Below, one piece after another: positions 6,380 through 6,586 of a stretch of 6,586 nucleotides of DNA. The stretch is from Desulfobacterales bacterium (lineage in GTDB: Bacteria; Desulfobacterota; Desulfobacteria; Desulfobacterales; Desulfosalsimonadaceae): the NCBI GenBank assembly GCA_018334855.1, contig JAGXLE010000087.1, forward strand, positions 1-6,586, written 5' to 3'. The first letter of the stretch is position 1; each line of letters opens with the position of its first letter. The notes beneath the pieces are model-generated. The model saw only the letters and a program-made list of their open reading frames with translations, was not told the DNA's origin and did no database searches. The translations under genes and the position numbers were made by a program.

Positions 6380-6458
6380 GGGCCGACGGGCAGGGGTTTA
6401 TTCGCTGCTGACCGCTGGCGCGCTCAAATGCGACTCACAAACCCCTGCCCGCCGGCCC
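6380..6458. repeat. GC-rich 79-base inverted repeat upstream of pyrD
   Basis: Arms 6380-6399 and 6439-6458 are reverse complements over 20 bases with one mismatch (6386 A opposite 6452 C). The core GGCAGGGGTTT pairs with AAACCCCTGCC. The 39-base interior can extend the stem through TCGC (6402-6405) with GCGA (6430-6433). No T-run follows on either side, so it is not a simple terminator. No flanking target-site duplication or transposase is seen. It could be a REP-like or small non-autonomous element; identity unknown. Confidence 0.7.
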
Positions 6459-6586
6459 TTGCTGGACAACCCATCGAATAGCTCCGAGATTTACTGAGGG
6501 TAATATAAAAATTGGCATTGCAAAAGGCGGCATGCAGCCAGAAAATCGGGCGGATTTGCAGGGATGGTCTCCAGCGGTGGGGGCGG

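Larger units (their letters stand above)
6193..6586. other. Intergenic region without a recognisable gene
   Basis: These 394 bases between the pyrD start and the right edge hold the candidate pyrD promoter, a short leader stem and the 79-base inverted repeat. The remaining reading frames are short, lack convincing ribosome binding sites and resemble nothing I recognise. The final stretch after 6459 may lead towards a neighbouring gene, but nothing in it can be assigned. Confidence 0.6.

Noticed and set aside
6532..6586. Possible start of a rightward gene at an ATG near the right edge
   Set aside because: AAGGCGG is too close to the ATG, no promoter pair fits upstream, and the few codons present match nothing recognised.

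Overview
The window carries a branched-chain amino acid biosynthesis operon on the + strand: ilvB (3' end only), ilvN, ilvC, cimA and leuA. A convergent pyrD lies on the - strand, followed by about 390 bases with no recognisable gene to the right edge. Protein-level cues and moderate GC content fit an anaerobic bacterium, possibly of the Desulfobacterota. This is an inference from gene order and general character; there is no rRNA or other marker to confirm it.

Layout. 1-231 is the C-terminus of the acetolactate synthase large subunit; 301-789 its regulatory small subunit; 790-977 an unusual non-coding spacer of short tandem repeats and an AT-rich inverted repeat; 978-2033 ketol-acid reductoisomerase; 2051-3655 citramalate synthase; 3675-5216 2-isopropylmalate synthase; 5225-5270 a strong intrinsic terminator; 5269-6192 (-) dihydroorotate dehydrogenase, class 1B type; 6193-6586 the pyrD upstream region with a candidate promoter and a GC-rich 79-base inverted repeat.

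How the genes work together. CimA condenses pyruvate and acetyl-CoA to citramalate, giving 2-oxobutyrate for isoleucine without threonine. IlvBN makes acetolactate and acetohydroxybutyrate. IlvC converts these to the dihydroxy acids of the valine and isoleucine routes, and LeuA starts the leucine branch from the valine precursor 2-oxoisovalerate. The leuCDB, ilvD and ilvE functions needed to finish the pathways are not in the window. PyrD belongs to pyrimidine synthesis and only shares the terminator region.

The core genes are ordinary housekeeping genes. The points worth a second look are: (i) the IlvC cofactor loop, which lacks the usual phosphate-binding residues and is acidic, suggesting an NADH-preferring enzyme; (ii) an IlvC of the fungal/Bacteroidetes sequence type; (iii) the heptamer-repeat spacer between ilvN and ilvC; (iv) a slippery A-run at the ilvC stop that leads in the -1 frame straight into cimA; and (v) the GC-rich inverted repeat upstream of pyrD. 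I see no evidence of a defence system, CRISPR array, transposase or other new multi-gene system.
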